A stretch of DNA of 64,000 bases from Proteiniclasticum aestuarii (GTDB lineage Bacteria > Bacillota > Clostridia > Clostridiales > Clostridiaceae). A program made the position numbers and the translations under genes. The notes beneath the pieces were generated by a model that saw only the letters and a list, made by a program, of their open reading frames with translations, was not told where the DNA came from and did no database searches. The stretch lies in NCBI RefSeq assembly GCF_017368455.1, contig NZ_JAFNJU010000001.1, positions 1 through 64,000 on the forward strand. The letters run 5' to 3'. This document shows positions 43,913-52,569 of the stretch, one piece after another; within the stretch, counting starts at the first letter, position 1, and each line of letters starts with the position of its first letter.

Positions 43913-44674
43913 ATGCATAGAAAAATCATCCTTGGCATACTGCTTGTTTTAGGGGTGCTGGTCCTTACTGCTTGTGGTACCAGCGAAGAAGAAATCGAGA
44001 CACAGATGGCGCCAATCCTGGCCTATACCAGTGATAAAGAGGAAAATATAAAGTTCGTCCGAACAAAATCCTATGATGGCATGACCATCAAAGAATTTAC
44101 AGATTCTAAATACTATTATGAAGTGACCCCAGAAGGACGGCTGATGACCATTTTTCTGAGAAATACTCCGAACAACACCTCACCTGATTTGGCAACAAAG
44201 GAAGAAATCCACCTGAAAGCGGAAGATAATCTGAAGAGACTGGATTACGAGGCGGAAAAGTTCAAGACTGTTGTAACCTATCATGAAAATATGAAACAGT
44301 ATGAAAGCGTATCCCGCGAAAAACAGGATGAGTACTTTACCGGAAACAACATCTACATGCAGTATACCAGCGACGGTACGCTGATCAGCATTTCCTTCAA
44401 GTATGAAAATCCGGATGTACTGAGTACTGTAGACAAGATTTCTGTAGACGAAGCAAAGGAAATCATCATCAATTACTTCAGAGCCAATGCAAGTACAGAG
44501 GAATTCGCGTCTAAGCTCTCCAAGGAAATCATCAAGCATGAAGTGGATGTCTACAACAACAAGAAAGTCTACAATCTCTACTTCACTTTGGATGTCGGAG
44601 AAGGGGAAACCTTCGACTTCGTTTATGCTGTGAGCACTGAGTCTGGAATCATCCTTTACAGAAAAGAACTATAG
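43913..44674 (+). CDS. Lipoprotein of unknown function
   Basis: A 253-residue protein with a lipoprotein signal (MHRKIILGILLVLGVL then lipobox LTAC, Cys about 21). The mature part is acidic and mixed alpha/beta, with two similar-looking halves (AKEEIHLKAEDNLKRLDYEAEKF and VDEAKEIIINYFRANASTEEF) but no family that I recognise. GGAGG lies 6-7 bases before the ATG. It is a single-gene unit, closed by a terminator. Probably tethered to the outer face of the membrane. Confidence 0.78.
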   Translation: MHRKIILGILLVLGVLVLTACGTSEEEIETQMAPILAYTSDKEENIKFVRTKSYDGMTIKEFTDSKYYYEVTPEGRLMTIFLRNTPNNTSPDLATKEEIHLKAEDNLKRLDYEAEKFKTVVTYHENMKQYESVSREKQDEYFTGNNIYMQYTSDGTLISISFKYENPDVLSTVDKISVDEAKEIIINYFRANASTEEFASKLSKEIIKHEVDVYNNKKVYNLYFTLDVGEGETFDFVYAVSTESGIILYRKEL

Positions 44675-44681
44675 GGAATTA

Positions 44682-44711
44682 TGAGATAATCTGAAAAGAT
44701 TATCTCTTTTT
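44682..44711 (+). terminator. Terminator after the lipoprotein gene
   Basis: A 10-bp perfect stem (GAGATAATCT 44682-44691 with AGATTATCTC 44696-44705), GAAA loop and T run. The next 200 bases up to 44911 contain no gene that I can see. Confidence 0.9.
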
Positions 44712-44910
44712 TATGGAAATCAATGAAGCCCCACCACTGATTTTATGCTATTTAATTTGACCATTTTAGATTTATGAGATAGAATCTAAATAATAATGGG
44801 ACATTTAGTCAGTACATGAAATCGGTAGAATCAGCTCAGATCCTGATTCACTGATAGCACTGTCAGAAAAGAACTGATCATACAATAACGTCTCAAAGAG
44901 AGGAGAATTC

Positions 44911-45513
44911 ATGAAGCATAAATTCATTAAAGGTACAGACAATACTAGAACTTTGGTGCTTTTTCACGGAACAGGGGGAAATGAGAACGATCTGATTCCT
45001 GTTGCACAGATGATTGATTCTGAAGCGAACATTCTGTCCTTGCGTGGAAACGTCAATGAGAATGGGATGAACCGCTTTTTCCGAAGAATTCAGGAAGGTG
45101 TCTTCGATGAAGAGGATATCCGGTACAGAGCCCGGGAAATCATAGAGTTTCTGGAAACAGCAGCAGAAGAGTATGGTTTCAGCTTGAATGCGCTTGCAGG
45201 TTTGGGCTACTCCAACGGAGCCAACATCATCGCAGCAATCCATTATCTGTACGGGTCTGTTTTTACTAAATCCATTCTATTTCATCCCATGGTTCCACTG
45301 AAGGAAACACCAGCTTCAAAACTTCAGGAAACCAGCATCTACATTGGGGCCGGAGAAAATGACCCCATCGTACCCCTGAACAATACGTTAGCTCTTGAAA
45401 AGACATTGAGTGAAATGGGGGCAGACGTATCCCTCCACACCTACAAGAGAGGACATTCCCTGACTCAGGAAGAAGTGCAGGATGCTTCTTCCTGGTATCA
45501 TCAGACGTTCTGA
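44911..45513 (+). CDS. Alpha/beta hydrolase, carboxylesterase/phospholipase type
   Basis: A 200-residue hydrolase of the YtpA/YodD-like carboxylesterase group. It has the oxyanion-hole motif LFHGTGGNENDL near the N-terminus, the nucleophile elbow GYSNGA (Ser about 95), a catalytic Asp in GAGENDPIVP and a His in KRGHSLTQEE. The substrate is probably a short ester; nothing more specific can be said. There is no signal peptide. AGAGAGGAG precedes the ATG. Single gene between terminators. Confidence 0.87.
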   Translation: MKHKFIKGTDNTRTLVLFHGTGGNENDLIPVAQMIDSEANILSLRGNVNENGMNRFFRRIQEGVFDEEDIRYRAREIIEFLETAAEEYGFSLNALAGLGYSNGANIIAAIHYLYGSVFTKSILFHPMVPLKETPASKLQETSIYIGAGENDPIVPLNNTLALEKTLSEMGADVSLHTYKRGHSLTQEEVQDASSWYHQTF

Positions 45514-45518
45514 ATCTG

Positions 45519-45544
45519 ACCGGATATATATATCCGGTTTTTTT
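45519..45544 (+). terminator. Terminator after the esterase gene
   Basis: Stem ACCGGATA (45519-45526) with TATCCGGT (45531-45538) and seven T residues. The following 230 bases hold the nfeD upstream region; an extended -10 (TGCTATGAT near 45678-45686) is the best promoter candidate. Confidence 0.88.
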
Positions 45545-45776
45545 CATGGAACGGAACCTGTACAGTACCTTCGCCCACATGTCACATTCTTCACCATGAA
45601 ATCGCTTAACCCCCTATAAATAAAGGTGCAACTAACTGTCATATTCGCCAAAAAAGATAGAAACACCAGTGTATTAGTGCTATGATATATTTAAGACATG
45701 TGGTCAAATCTAACCGTATAGAATAGTACCAGTTTAGTAAAGACCTTCTGTCTAATCTCTGAAAGGAGGGAGTCGT

Positions 45777-47084
45777 ATGAAACGAGTCTTGAAAACCATG
45801 ATTATGACTGTTCTGATGTTTTCCATGTTTCTGACCACAGTTATGGCTATGGATGTATGGGAAGTTCGCTTTAACGGTGAAGTATCTCCCAGCCAGTCCC
45901 GCTGGCTTGCGAATGCCTATCAGGAAGCTGAAGAAAATCAGGCGGATGCGGTATATCTCATTCTGGACACTCTAGGTGGAAGAGTCGACTCTGCACTGGA
46001 AATGTCCAAAACCATTTCATCCATGGACACCATAGTTCTTGTGGATGGCGGAGCGATTTCAGCAGGTGCTCTCATGGCGCTTAGCGGAAGTGAGATGTAC
46101 ATGACTGCAGGTTCAACCATCGGTGGCGCAGAACCCCAGATCGGCGGTGAACGAGCTGATGAGAAAACAGTATCCGTATGGTCAGCAGAACTCGCTTCCC
46201 AGGCGGAAAAGAATGGAAGAGACCCACTCATCGCAAGAGCAATGGCAGACGATGCCATCGTTATTGAAGGCCTGGTGGAAGAGGGGAAGCTTCTGACGCT
46301 CACCGCGGAAGAAGCATTGAAATATGAGATGACGGATGGTATTTATCGTAGTGAACTCGATCTGAGAGCGGATAAGAATCTGAATATCATAGGATCTTCA
46401 GGAAAAACCACCATCAATTATGTGACGGATTTTCTGACAACCGCAGCAGTGAGTACTGTTCTATTGATGATTGGCATTGCAGGCATACTTATTGAATTGT
46501 TCACTCCAGGATTCGGAATACCAGGTGGCATTGGAATAGCCGCTTTGGGACTTTATTTTGGAGGAGGTATCCTCGCAGGGATTTCAGGATGGGAAGCAGC
46601 ATTACTGTTCATCATCGGACTCGCATTACTGCTGGTAGAGGTATTCATCATCCCGGGATTTGGTATTGCAGGTGTTCTTGGACTTGCAGCACTATTTGGC
46701 AGTATATTCCTATCTACCCCGGATCCTTCAACGGCTGTACAGTCACTGGTCATTGCTATCATCGGGGCGGCGGTCCTGATCTTCATCGTGTTCAGGTTCA
46801 CTCCAGGCAGAAAGGTCTTCAAACGTCTTGTGCTGGATATGGAGGAAACGCCCGAAAAAGGTTATGTAGCTGCAAAGCAGGGTCTTGCTTCTCTCATCGG
46901 TAAGCAAGGCATCGCCAAAACCACGCTCAGACCTTCCGGTACCGCTGAATTTGATGATGCTTTTGTTGATGTGGTCACTTCAGGTGAGTACATTGAAGAA
47001 GGCACCCCGATCATTGTCACTAACGTAGAGGGAATGAGAGTCATCGTAAAACAAACTAAAGGAGTTGACGTAGGTGCCGATTAG
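45777..47084 (+). CDS. nfeD: NfeD-family membrane protease, long form
   Basis: A 435-residue protein. It has a signal or anchor sequence (about 5-24), a ClpP/SppA-like serine-protease domain (about 28-200; LDTLGGRVDSALEMSKTI, the candidate Ser in AISAGALMALSG, and TIGGAEPQ), four to five membrane helices (about 218-345) and a C-terminal OB-fold NfeD domain (about 360-432). NfeD proteins work with flotillin or stomatin partners in membrane microdomains. AGGAGGG precedes the ATG. It overlaps the next gene by 11 bases and starts the nfeD-nfeD2-floA operon. Confidence 0.9.
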   Translation: MKRVLKTMIMTVLMFSMFLTTVMAMDVWEVRFNGEVSPSQSRWLANAYQEAEENQADAVYLILDTLGGRVDSALEMSKTISSMDTIVLVDGGAISAGALMALSGSEMYMTAGSTIGGAEPQIGGERADEKTVSVWSAELASQAEKNGRDPLIARAMADDAIVIEGLVEEGKLLTLTAEEALKYEMTDGIYRSELDLRADKNLNIIGSSGKTTINYVTDFLTTAAVSTVLLMIGIAGILIELFTPGFGIPGGIGIAALGLYFGGGILAGISGWEAALLFIIGLALLLVEVFIIPGFGIAGVLGLAALFGSIFLSTPDPSTAVQSLVIAIIGAAVLIFIVFRFTPGRKVFKRLVLDMEETPEKGYVAAKQGLASLIGKQGIAKTTLRPSGTAEFDDAFVDVVTSGEYIEEGTPIIVTNVEGMRVIVKQTKGVDVGAD

Positions 47085-47346
47085 AAACTTTTTCAAGAAA
47101 TTGGTACTAAGCATGGGCGAGACGCCGGAACGTGGCTATACCGCTGCGAAACCCGGATTAAAAGAGTACATCGGCAAAACAGGGATTGCTAAAACAACCC
47201 TAAGACCATCAGGTACCGCTATTTTTGATGGCGAATTAGTGGACGTGGTCACTTTAGGGGAATTCATCGAAGCTGGTACTGAAATACTTGTCACCAGTGT
47301 CGAAGGTATGAGAGTCATCGTAAAAGAAAATCAAAAGGAGTTGTAG
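47074..47346 (+). CDS. Second NfeD OB-fold domain as a separate small protein
   Basis: A 90-residue protein that is almost only the NfeD C-terminal OB domain, duplicated from the preceding gene: GKTGIAKTTLRPSGTA here against GKQGIAKTTLRPSGTA there, and VEGMRVIVK in both. It lacks protease and membrane parts. GTG at 47074 is the start, 9 bases after AAAGGAG, and overlaps the nfeD stop. floA begins 3 bases after its stop. It may be a soluble partner or competitor for the NfeD-FloA contact; this is inference. Confidence 0.82.
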   Translation: MPIRNFFKKLVLSMGETPERGYTAAKPGLKEYIGKTGIAKTTLRPSGTAIFDGELVDVVTLGEFIEAGTEILVTSVEGMRVIVKENQKEL

Positions 47347-47349
47347 TAA

Positions 47350-48342
47350 ATGCCAGAAATTTATGGATCACTTATTCTATTCGTGATAATCATTGTTCTA
47401 CTTATTCTACTTTTCACCATTATCCCAGTAGGATTATGGATCAGCGCTCTAGCAGCAGGTGTTAAAGTCGGATTCTTTAATCTGATTGGTATGAGACTTA
47501 GAAGAGTCGTACCAAGCAGAATCGTCAATCCTTGGATCAAGGGTGACAAAGCTGGACTGGAACTGAACGGAAATAAGCTTGAAGCGCACTATCTTGCAGG
47601 TGGTAATGTCGACAGAGTCGTCAATGCCCTTATCGCTGCAGAAAGAGCTCAGATTCCACTACAGTTCGAAAGAGCAGCAGCAATCGATCTTGCTGGTAGA
47701 GACGTTCTGGAAGCTGTTAAAATGTCCGTTAACCCCATTGTGATTGAAACTCCATTCATCGCTGCAGTAGCAAAGAATGGTATTGAAGTCAAAGTAAAAG
47801 CAAGAGTAACTGTACGTGCAAACCTGGATAGACTGGTCGGTGGTGCAGGACAGGAAACCATCATCGCCAGAGTCGGTGAGGGTATTGTAACAACAGTCGG
47901 TTCTGCAGAAGATCACAAATCCGTTCTTGAAAATCCGGATACGATTTCTTCCACAGTTCTGAAGAAGGGCCTGGATTCCGGTACTGCATTTGAAATTCTG
48001 TCCATAGATATCGCTGATGTGGACATCGGTAGAAATATCGGTGCGAAACTTCAGGAAGATCAGGCTCAGGCAGATAAGAAGATTGCTCAGGCAAAAGCTG
48101 AAGAAAGACGTGCCATGGCGGTTGCTCAGGAACAGGAAATGCGTGCAGAAGTACAAGCCATGCGCGCCAAGGTTGTTGAAGCTGAAGCTGAAGTACCAAA
48201 GGCACTATCAGAAGCATTCAGAAAAGGAAATATCGGTGCATTCGACTATTACAACATGAAAAATGTGATGGCTGACACCAATATGAGAGATTCAATTTCT
48301 CAGAGTGGCAAACAGCCTACCCCACAGCAGAAGGAAGATTAA
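47350..48342 (+). CDS. floA: Flotillin-like protein FloA
   Basis: A 330-residue FloA (YqfA) homologue of normal length. The N-terminal hydrophobic segment (about 5-32) anchors it to the membrane, followed by the PHB/SPFH-like domain ([20 protein letters not shown] through [11 protein letters not shown]) and a C-terminal Ala/Glu coiled coil ([19 protein letters not shown]). FloA organises functional membrane microdomains. Directly downstream of the two nfeD genes, as in Bacillus yqeZ-yqfA. A small gene follows after 15 bases. Confidence 0.95.
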   Translation: MPEIYGSLILFVIIIVLLILLFTIIPVGLWISALAAGVKVGFFNLIGMRLRRVVPSRIVNPWIKGDKAGLELNGNKLEAHYLAGGNVDRVVNALIAAERAQIPLQFERAAAIDLAGRDVLEAVKMSVNPIVIETPFIAAVAKNGIEVKVKARVTVRANLDRLVGGAGQETIIARVGEGIVTTVGSAEDHKSVLENPDTISSTVLKKGLDSGTAFEILSIDIADVDIGRNIGAKLQEDQAQADKKIAQAKAEERRAMAVAQEQEMRAEVQAMRAKVVEAEAEVPKALSEAFRKGNIGAFDYYNMKNVMADTNMRDSISQSGKQPTPQQKED

Positions 48343-48357
48343 GATAGGAGGATTCCT

Positions 48358-48897
48358 ATGGATTTTATTGTAATGCTGGTGATCTTCGGCGTAATCTCTT
48401 CTTTAACCAGAAAGAGCAAAAAGCCCCAGACTAAAAGACCAGCAGTAACCAACTATCCCAACAAGAATCTATCCAGTAATCCTCGTTCTGCAACGGTTCA
48501 GACACAAGTGAACGAGATGAAAAAGCCTGAAAACCTTCAGGATGGTCTTACTTCGCTTTTCAATATGCTGGCCGGCGAAGAAGTTCTTAAAGATCGGAAG
48601 ACCATGGATGTGGAGCGATTAAAGAAACTCGAACTGGAAGAAGCAAAAAAGAGAAGCGAACAGGAAGCTGTAGAGGCATTCGAAAAGGCAAGGAGACTTG
48701 AATCAGAGGCAAGAGAGAAAGCGTATGCAGAAGAAAATGACGCGCTCAAGCTCGAAATGCTGGATGATGGGGTTTCTGAGGAATCCGGAACCGCTTCGTC
48801 AGTACCACTGGTGATCAGTCTTTCTGAAGCGCAGAAGGGGTTCATCTGGCATGAAATACTGGATAAACCAAAAGCATTGAATCACAACAGAAGATAA
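48358..48897 (+). CDS. Small membrane-anchored coiled-coil protein after floA
   Basis: A 179-residue protein I do not recognise. Residues 1-17 are a short hydrophobic anchor (MDFIVMLVIFGVISSLT) followed by a basic, Pro-rich linker (to about 60), an acidic/basic coiled coil (about 80-135) and an ordered C-terminus ending QKGFIWHEILDKPKAL. That last pattern (a Glu-Ile-Leu then Pro-Lys-Ala) occurs at the C-terminus of some short clostridial unknown proteins. AGGAGG precedes the ATG. Its place as last gene of the nfeD-floA operon suggests a microdomain or protease partner. Confidence 0.72.
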   Translation: MDFIVMLVIFGVISSLTRKSKKPQTKRPAVTNYPNKNLSSNPRSATVQTQVNEMKKPENLQDGLTSLFNMLAGEEVLKDRKTMDVERLKKLELEEAKKRSEQEAVEAFEKARRLESEAREKAYAEENDALKLEMLDDGVSEESGTASSVPLVISLSEAQKGFIWHEILDKPKALNHNRR

Positions 48898-48906
48898 AGC
48901 TGAAAG

Positions 48907-48936
48907 ATACCGCTGCAGCTGTAGCGGTATTTTTTT
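48907..48936 (+). terminator. Terminator of the nfeD-floA operon
   Basis: Stem ATACCGCT (48907-48914) with AGCGGTAT (48923-48930), inner pair GCAGCTG, then seven T residues. Confidence 0.9.
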
Positions 48937-49039
48937 ACCTTCTTTTATTTTTCAGATTGTTCTAAAATTAATTGATTTGTATCTTTTAAGAAATGATTTT
49001 TTGATATATTCTAAACAAAAAGAAGGAAAGGTGATAAAA

Positions 49040-49462
49040 GTGAGTACAACAAAAACAAAATTGCTTTGCACTTTGCTTTTTGCTTTTGTGCTTGTAATAT
49101 CCCTTACTGCTTGTTCACAGTTCTCTCCAGATGACGCCTCCAATGCTGTCAGCTATGAAGGAAAAGCACTGATCATCGAGCTTGAAGAAAACCCCACAAC
49201 CGGATTCAGCTGGAGTTACACCATTTCGGATACTGATGTGATTCATCTCGTTGAAGATGTCTATACGGAAGACTCAGAAGACCCCGAAGTCGTAGGTGGC
49301 GGAGGGATGCATCAATACAAATTTGAAGGTCTCAGCGCTGGCGAAGCTACCATCATCTTTGATTACTTCAAATCCTGGGAAGGTGAAGAAACTGCAGAAG
49401 ATCATGTGGAGTATACTGTAATCGTCAATGAAGACGGAACCATCGCTGAAGTGAACCAGTAG
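49040..49462 (+). CDS. Lipoprotein with chagasin-like (inhibitor I42) domain
   Basis: A 140-residue protein with a lipoprotein signal (KTKLLCTLLFAFVLVIS then LTAC). The mature domain has the three inhibitory loops of the chagasin family: NPTTGFSW (loop 1), GGGGMHQYKF (loop 2) and a Trp-containing third loop FKSWEGE. Chagasins block papain-type cysteine proteases. Here it would sit on the cell surface. The GTG at 49040 follows AAAGGTG; upstream in-frame starts would bury the signal peptide. Its target in this organism is unknown. Confidence 0.85.
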   Translation: MSTTKTKLLCTLLFAFVLVISLTACSQFSPDDASNAVSYEGKALIIELEENPTTGFSWSYTISDTDVIHLVEDVYTEDSEDPEVVGGGGMHQYKFEGLSAGEATIIFDYFKSWEGEETAEDHVEYTVIVNEDGTIAEVNQ

Positions 49463-49468
49463 GAAAAC

Positions 49469-49518
49469 AGAGTTTCAAGAGGAAAAGTGCTCAAAGTGAA
49501 TTCTTTTGAAACTCTTTT
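49469..49518 (+). terminator. Terminator after the chagasin-like gene
   Basis: Stem AGAGTTTCAA (49469-49478) with TTGAAACTCT (49506-49515), a long 27-base loop, then TTTT. Confidence 0.65.
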
Positions 49519-49547
49519 AATATGTTGTATTTAGAGGGGGCTTATTC

Positions 49548-50444
49548 ATGAACAAAACACGTACCATCACCATTGCACTCATTTTATCAGTATTCATTAT
49601 TTCAGGATGTGCAGATGTAACAGAGAAGGCTGAAAAACTGTCCTTCACACCTGAGACATACCCGGTTGTAGATGGATCTACGGTGACAATCCCGCTCTCA
49701 GAAGTGTTGGCATCCAGGCTGATGGATCTGCCGCGGGAAGAAGCAAGACAATATGTCCTTCACAACAAAACACATGAAGGATATATCAATCTCATCGAGA
49801 AGAATGCAGACATCATCTTCGTCACCAGTCCATCTGAAGAAGAACTGGACATGGCAAAAAATCATGACGTGGAACTGGAAGTGGTTCCCATCGTCAGTGA
49901 AGCCTTCGTTTTTCTTACCGGTAAAGATAATCCCATATCCGGATTGAGTCTGGAAGAGATCAGGGGGATCTATTCCGGGAAAATTAAAAGCTGGAAAGAG
50001 ATGGGCGGACCTGATATGGATATCGTCGCTTATCAGAGACCAGTCAATTCAGGCAGTCAGACAGGGTTCCTTAATCTGGTCATGAAGGATCTGACGCCTA
50101 TGGAAGCGCCTATGGAGCAGACCATAGCAGGTATGGGAGAACTCATTGATTCTGTTGCGGCTTATACAGACAGTCCCAATGGTATCGGATACTCCTACTA
50201 TTACTATACCAGCGAAATGTGGGGGAATGAGCGTGTTAAACTCCTTGAAGTCAACGGTGTTGAGCCAAATCCTCAGACCATCACATCGGGAGAATACCCA
50301 CTCAAAACAGCCTATTACGCCGTTATACGTGGTGATGAACCAGAGGACAGTCCTGTACGTAAAATGATCTCCTATCTGCTTTCAGAAGAAGGTCAGGCAA
50401 TGGCAGAGGAGGCAGGTTATGTCAGAATCAAAGAAAATCCATAG
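49548..50444 (+). CDS. PstS-like substrate-binding lipoprotein
   Basis: A 298-residue lipoprotein (lipobox ISGC, Cys about 21) with a periplasmic-binding-protein fold of the PstS type: LSLEEIRGIYSGKIKSWKEMGG, AYQRPVNSGSQTGFLNLVM and a GIGYSYYYYTSEM region. PstS proteins bind phosphate, but this one is short, its first lobe is trimmed and no pstC, pstA or pstB gene is near. It may sense or bind another ligand. Its end overlaps the next gene by 26 bases, so the two lipoproteins are made together. Confidence 0.83.
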   Translation: MNKTRTITIALILSVFIISGCADVTEKAEKLSFTPETYPVVDGSTVTIPLSEVLASRLMDLPREEARQYVLHNKTHEGYINLIEKNADIIFVTSPSEEELDMAKNHDVELEVVPIVSEAFVFLTGKDNPISGLSLEEIRGIYSGKIKSWKEMGGPDMDIVAYQRPVNSGSQTGFLNLVMKDLTPMEAPMEQTIAGMGELIDSVAAYTDSPNGIGYSYYYYTSEMWGNERVKLLEVNGVEPNPQTITSGEYPLKTAYYAVIRGDEPEDSPVRKMISYLLSEEGQAMAEEAGYVRIKENP

Positions 50445-51936
50445 AAAAGGCAGCATCGAACGCTTTATCATCTGCTTATGGATGATTGTAGTTCTTCTTG
50501 TTATTGTGGGATGTAATTCCATTGAAAAAGAGCCCGCTGAGACCTCTAGGATTACTCCTGCGTTGAATAAGGAGGGGAGAGAAGACTATGTTTCTCCTTT
50601 TCGTGAAGTATCTGGTCCTGTTCATACAACTTACCTCATTGCCAATCCACCCATAGAGGTTTTGACAGAGAAAATAAAAAGCCCTGAATTTCGTGAATTC
50701 ACTCTCTCCATAAAAGGATTGAAAGATAAAACCGTGGAAGAGAAGATCAACCAGAAAATCGCGGAGCATCACATGAGCCTCAAAGAGATAAAGCTGCCTC
50801 CATATAGAGGCATACGCAGGCTGATTCCTGAAGAATCTACGATCCTGAATCAGGATGTATCCACCCAGCTTATATTCAGCTACAATGACATCATTTCAGT
50901 GATGACATCCGTATCAAGAACATACAGCACAGATGCATCTGGCCTGAATACGGAATACGTGGATTATCGTGACAGTCTGACTCTGGATCTTCATACCGGA
51001 GAGGAGATCCGGCTGTCGGATTTATTTCTGAGCGATTCGGATTATTTGAAAACCCTGAATACCCTTGTGTCGGATTACCTGAGCTACCAGCAGGCCACTG
51101 AGGAGTACGGCAAGGAGTTTCAATTCATTACACTTACAGGGCCGTTTATTGGGCTTAAAGAGGATCAGAAATTCAATCTGACTGAAAACACATTGATGCT
51201 GATTTTCGACTGTGATACACCTGAATTTGATACCAGAAACTATCCGGTGACCATCAGCATTCCCTATAAGGATCTGGAGGATATATTCGCCATTAAAGAA
51301 CGTTTTTACAAGGAAGATTCGTCTATTTTTGAAAACGAAACTCCACGAGAACACATCCTCATCAGTAATTTTCAGGAGCGGATAGAAGGAGAGAATTCCA
51401 TCATTCCTATAGAAGGTATTGATGTCCATAAAGAGTTGCGTTATCCATGGAATTTATCCAGTAGCCTGAAGAAAAAGTTTATCGATTTCTCTGAAGTGAA
51501 CATAGAGGAAATCAAAGACATTGCAGAAGGAGAGCACCAGCAGTTTTATTATCAGGAATCCACCGCATCTTCCATTGGTGACTATATCATCTTCAGCAAG
51601 ATGAAGAATTACCATGATGGACAGTTCAATTTCACTCAGGAATACGCCACGTTCAGAGAGGATGGAACCATCGCGCCGCTGGAATCACTGTTTCGACCCT
51701 TTTTTGACTATGAAGAACTGATAAGAAAAGTACTAATTGGGGCGATTCCCAGAGGTGTCGAACGATCAGATGAGTTTGTTGATCAACTTCTGGAAAGCCT
51801 CACATTCAGATTGAACCGAACTGATATCTACTTTGCAAGTGAATCCATAGAAATCAATCAGAATGAAAGAACACCTGTATCATTTGCAATTCCATACAAA
51901 ATCATCGGCATAGAGAACCTGACCATATTCGAATAA
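50419..51936 (+). CDS. Lipoprotein with DUF3298/RsiV-like domains
   Basis: A 505-residue protein with an N-terminal anchor and lipobox-like VGC (Cys about 32). The middle (about 150-290) has the DUF4163/DUF3298 pattern: SVSRTYSTDASGLNTEYVDY, LTLDLHTGEEIRLSDLFL and ENTLMLIFDCDTPE. A second, diverged copy seems to follow (about 380-500; FSKMKNYHDGQ and TIAPLESLFRPFFDYEEL). Such domains occur in anti-sigma factor RsiV, where they bind lysozyme, and in many surface proteins. It begins inside the PstS-like gene after GAGGAGG. Confidence 0.8.
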   Translation: MSESKKIHRKGSIERFIICLWMIVVLLVIVGCNSIEKEPAETSRITPALNKEGREDYVSPFREVSGPVHTTYLIANPPIEVLTEKIKSPEFREFTLSIKGLKDKTVEEKINQKIAEHHMSLKEIKLPPYRGIRRLIPEESTILNQDVSTQLIFSYNDIISVMTSVSRTYSTDASGLNTEYVDYRDSLTLDLHTGEEIRLSDLFLSDSDYLKTLNTLVSDYLSYQQATEEYGKEFQFITLTGPFIGLKEDQKFNLTENTLMLIFDCDTPEFDTRNYPVTISIPYKDLEDIFAIKERFYKEDSSIFENETPREHILISNFQERIEGENSIIPIEGIDVHKELRYPWNLSSSLKKKFIDFSEVNIEEIKDIAEGEHQQFYYQESTASSIGDYIIFSKMKNYHDGQFNFTQEYATFREDGTIAPLESLFRPFFDYEELIRKVLIGAIPRGVERSDEFVDQLLESLTFRLNRTDIYFASESIEINQNERTPVSFAIPYKIIGIENLTIFE

Positions 51937-51940
51937 TGAA

Positions 51941-51996
51941 TTGAACGTTCAAACAGACAACAGCTGGAAGGGGGGAATCCCATTCCAGCTGTTGTC
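51941..51996. repeat. Palindrome and 14-bp inverted repeat after the lipoprotein pair
   Basis: A perfect 12-base palindrome TTGAACGTTCAA (51941-51952) is followed by a perfect 14-bp inverted repeat (51956-51969 with 51983-51996, GACAACAGCTGGAA / TTCCAGCTGTTGTC) with a 13-base G-rich loop. The repeat begins 19 bases after the stop. It has no T run, so it may be a factor-dependent terminator, an mRNA 3' stabiliser or a protein site. Confidence 0.7.
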
Positions 51997-52440
51997 AAAT
52001 ATATGCGTGATGGATTGAAGTAAAACCTGATAAGCTGATGAACAACTTATCTTGATACTAATGGTAACATACTTTCAGAAGAAAAAACCCCGAACTTCTT
52101 CGGGATTTTGGCACTTTTTTGATCAATTTTGAGGTGTTTCAAGATTACTGTATATCTATAAATATCATGATATTTCAAATAAATATTTAATATCGTGAAA
52201 GATAAGAGTATCTAATCTTTGAGCGTACAGAAAAACTGGCAGCATGAATCATTACGGCCAAGATGCAATAGTATGAGAGTAAAACAGATCGAGAAGATTC
52301 TGAGCATCTAGGATGTAAAGCAAGACCCGGTTCAAGAGATGAGATCCGATAAAAGAAAGTGTCAGAGAAGCATGAAGAAGCCATCATTAACAATAAATAT
52401 TCCTGAAAAGGATAGAAGAGGGCTTTTGGGGTCCATTTCT
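51997..52440. other. AT-rich gap before the recombinase gene
   Basis: Contains a hairpin with a broken T run (CCCGAA / TTCGGG, 52088-52103), the best intrinsic terminator candidate for the lipoprotein pair. The remainder has only a 68-codon minus-strand frame (52187-52393) without ribosome site or codon bias, which I do not call. A plus-strand trace of coding-like sequence near 52270-52430 is broken by stops and is not identifiable. Confidence 0.45.
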
Positions 52441-52454
52441 CTATAAATATTTTA

Positions 52455-52495
52455 TTTCGCGAAATGTTGATTTCGCGAATTTAATACGATATAAT
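52455..52495 (+). promoter_or_regulatory. Recombinase promoter with two TTTCGCGAA palindromes
   Basis: TTGATT (52467-52472) and TATAAT (52490-52495) are separated by 17 bases. The palindrome TTTCGCGAAA lies at 52455-52464, just before the -35, and TTTCGCGAA again at 52471-52479, overlapping its end; the two starts are 16 bases apart. Two equal palindromes that frame a -35 are typical of repressor operators. The regulator is not identified. Confidence 0.6.
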
Positions 52496-52569
52496 TAAGA
52501 TAGAGATACAAAAATCATGCTTTTTGACCGAAATCGCCCTTCTGAAATATACATTTAAGGATGGTAACT

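Noticed and set aside
52187-52393. 68-codon minus-strand open frame in the gap before the recombinase
   Set aside because: No ribosome site, no recognisable domain, odd composition (many Ser, Arg and Tyr) and AT-rich surroundings; likely chance.
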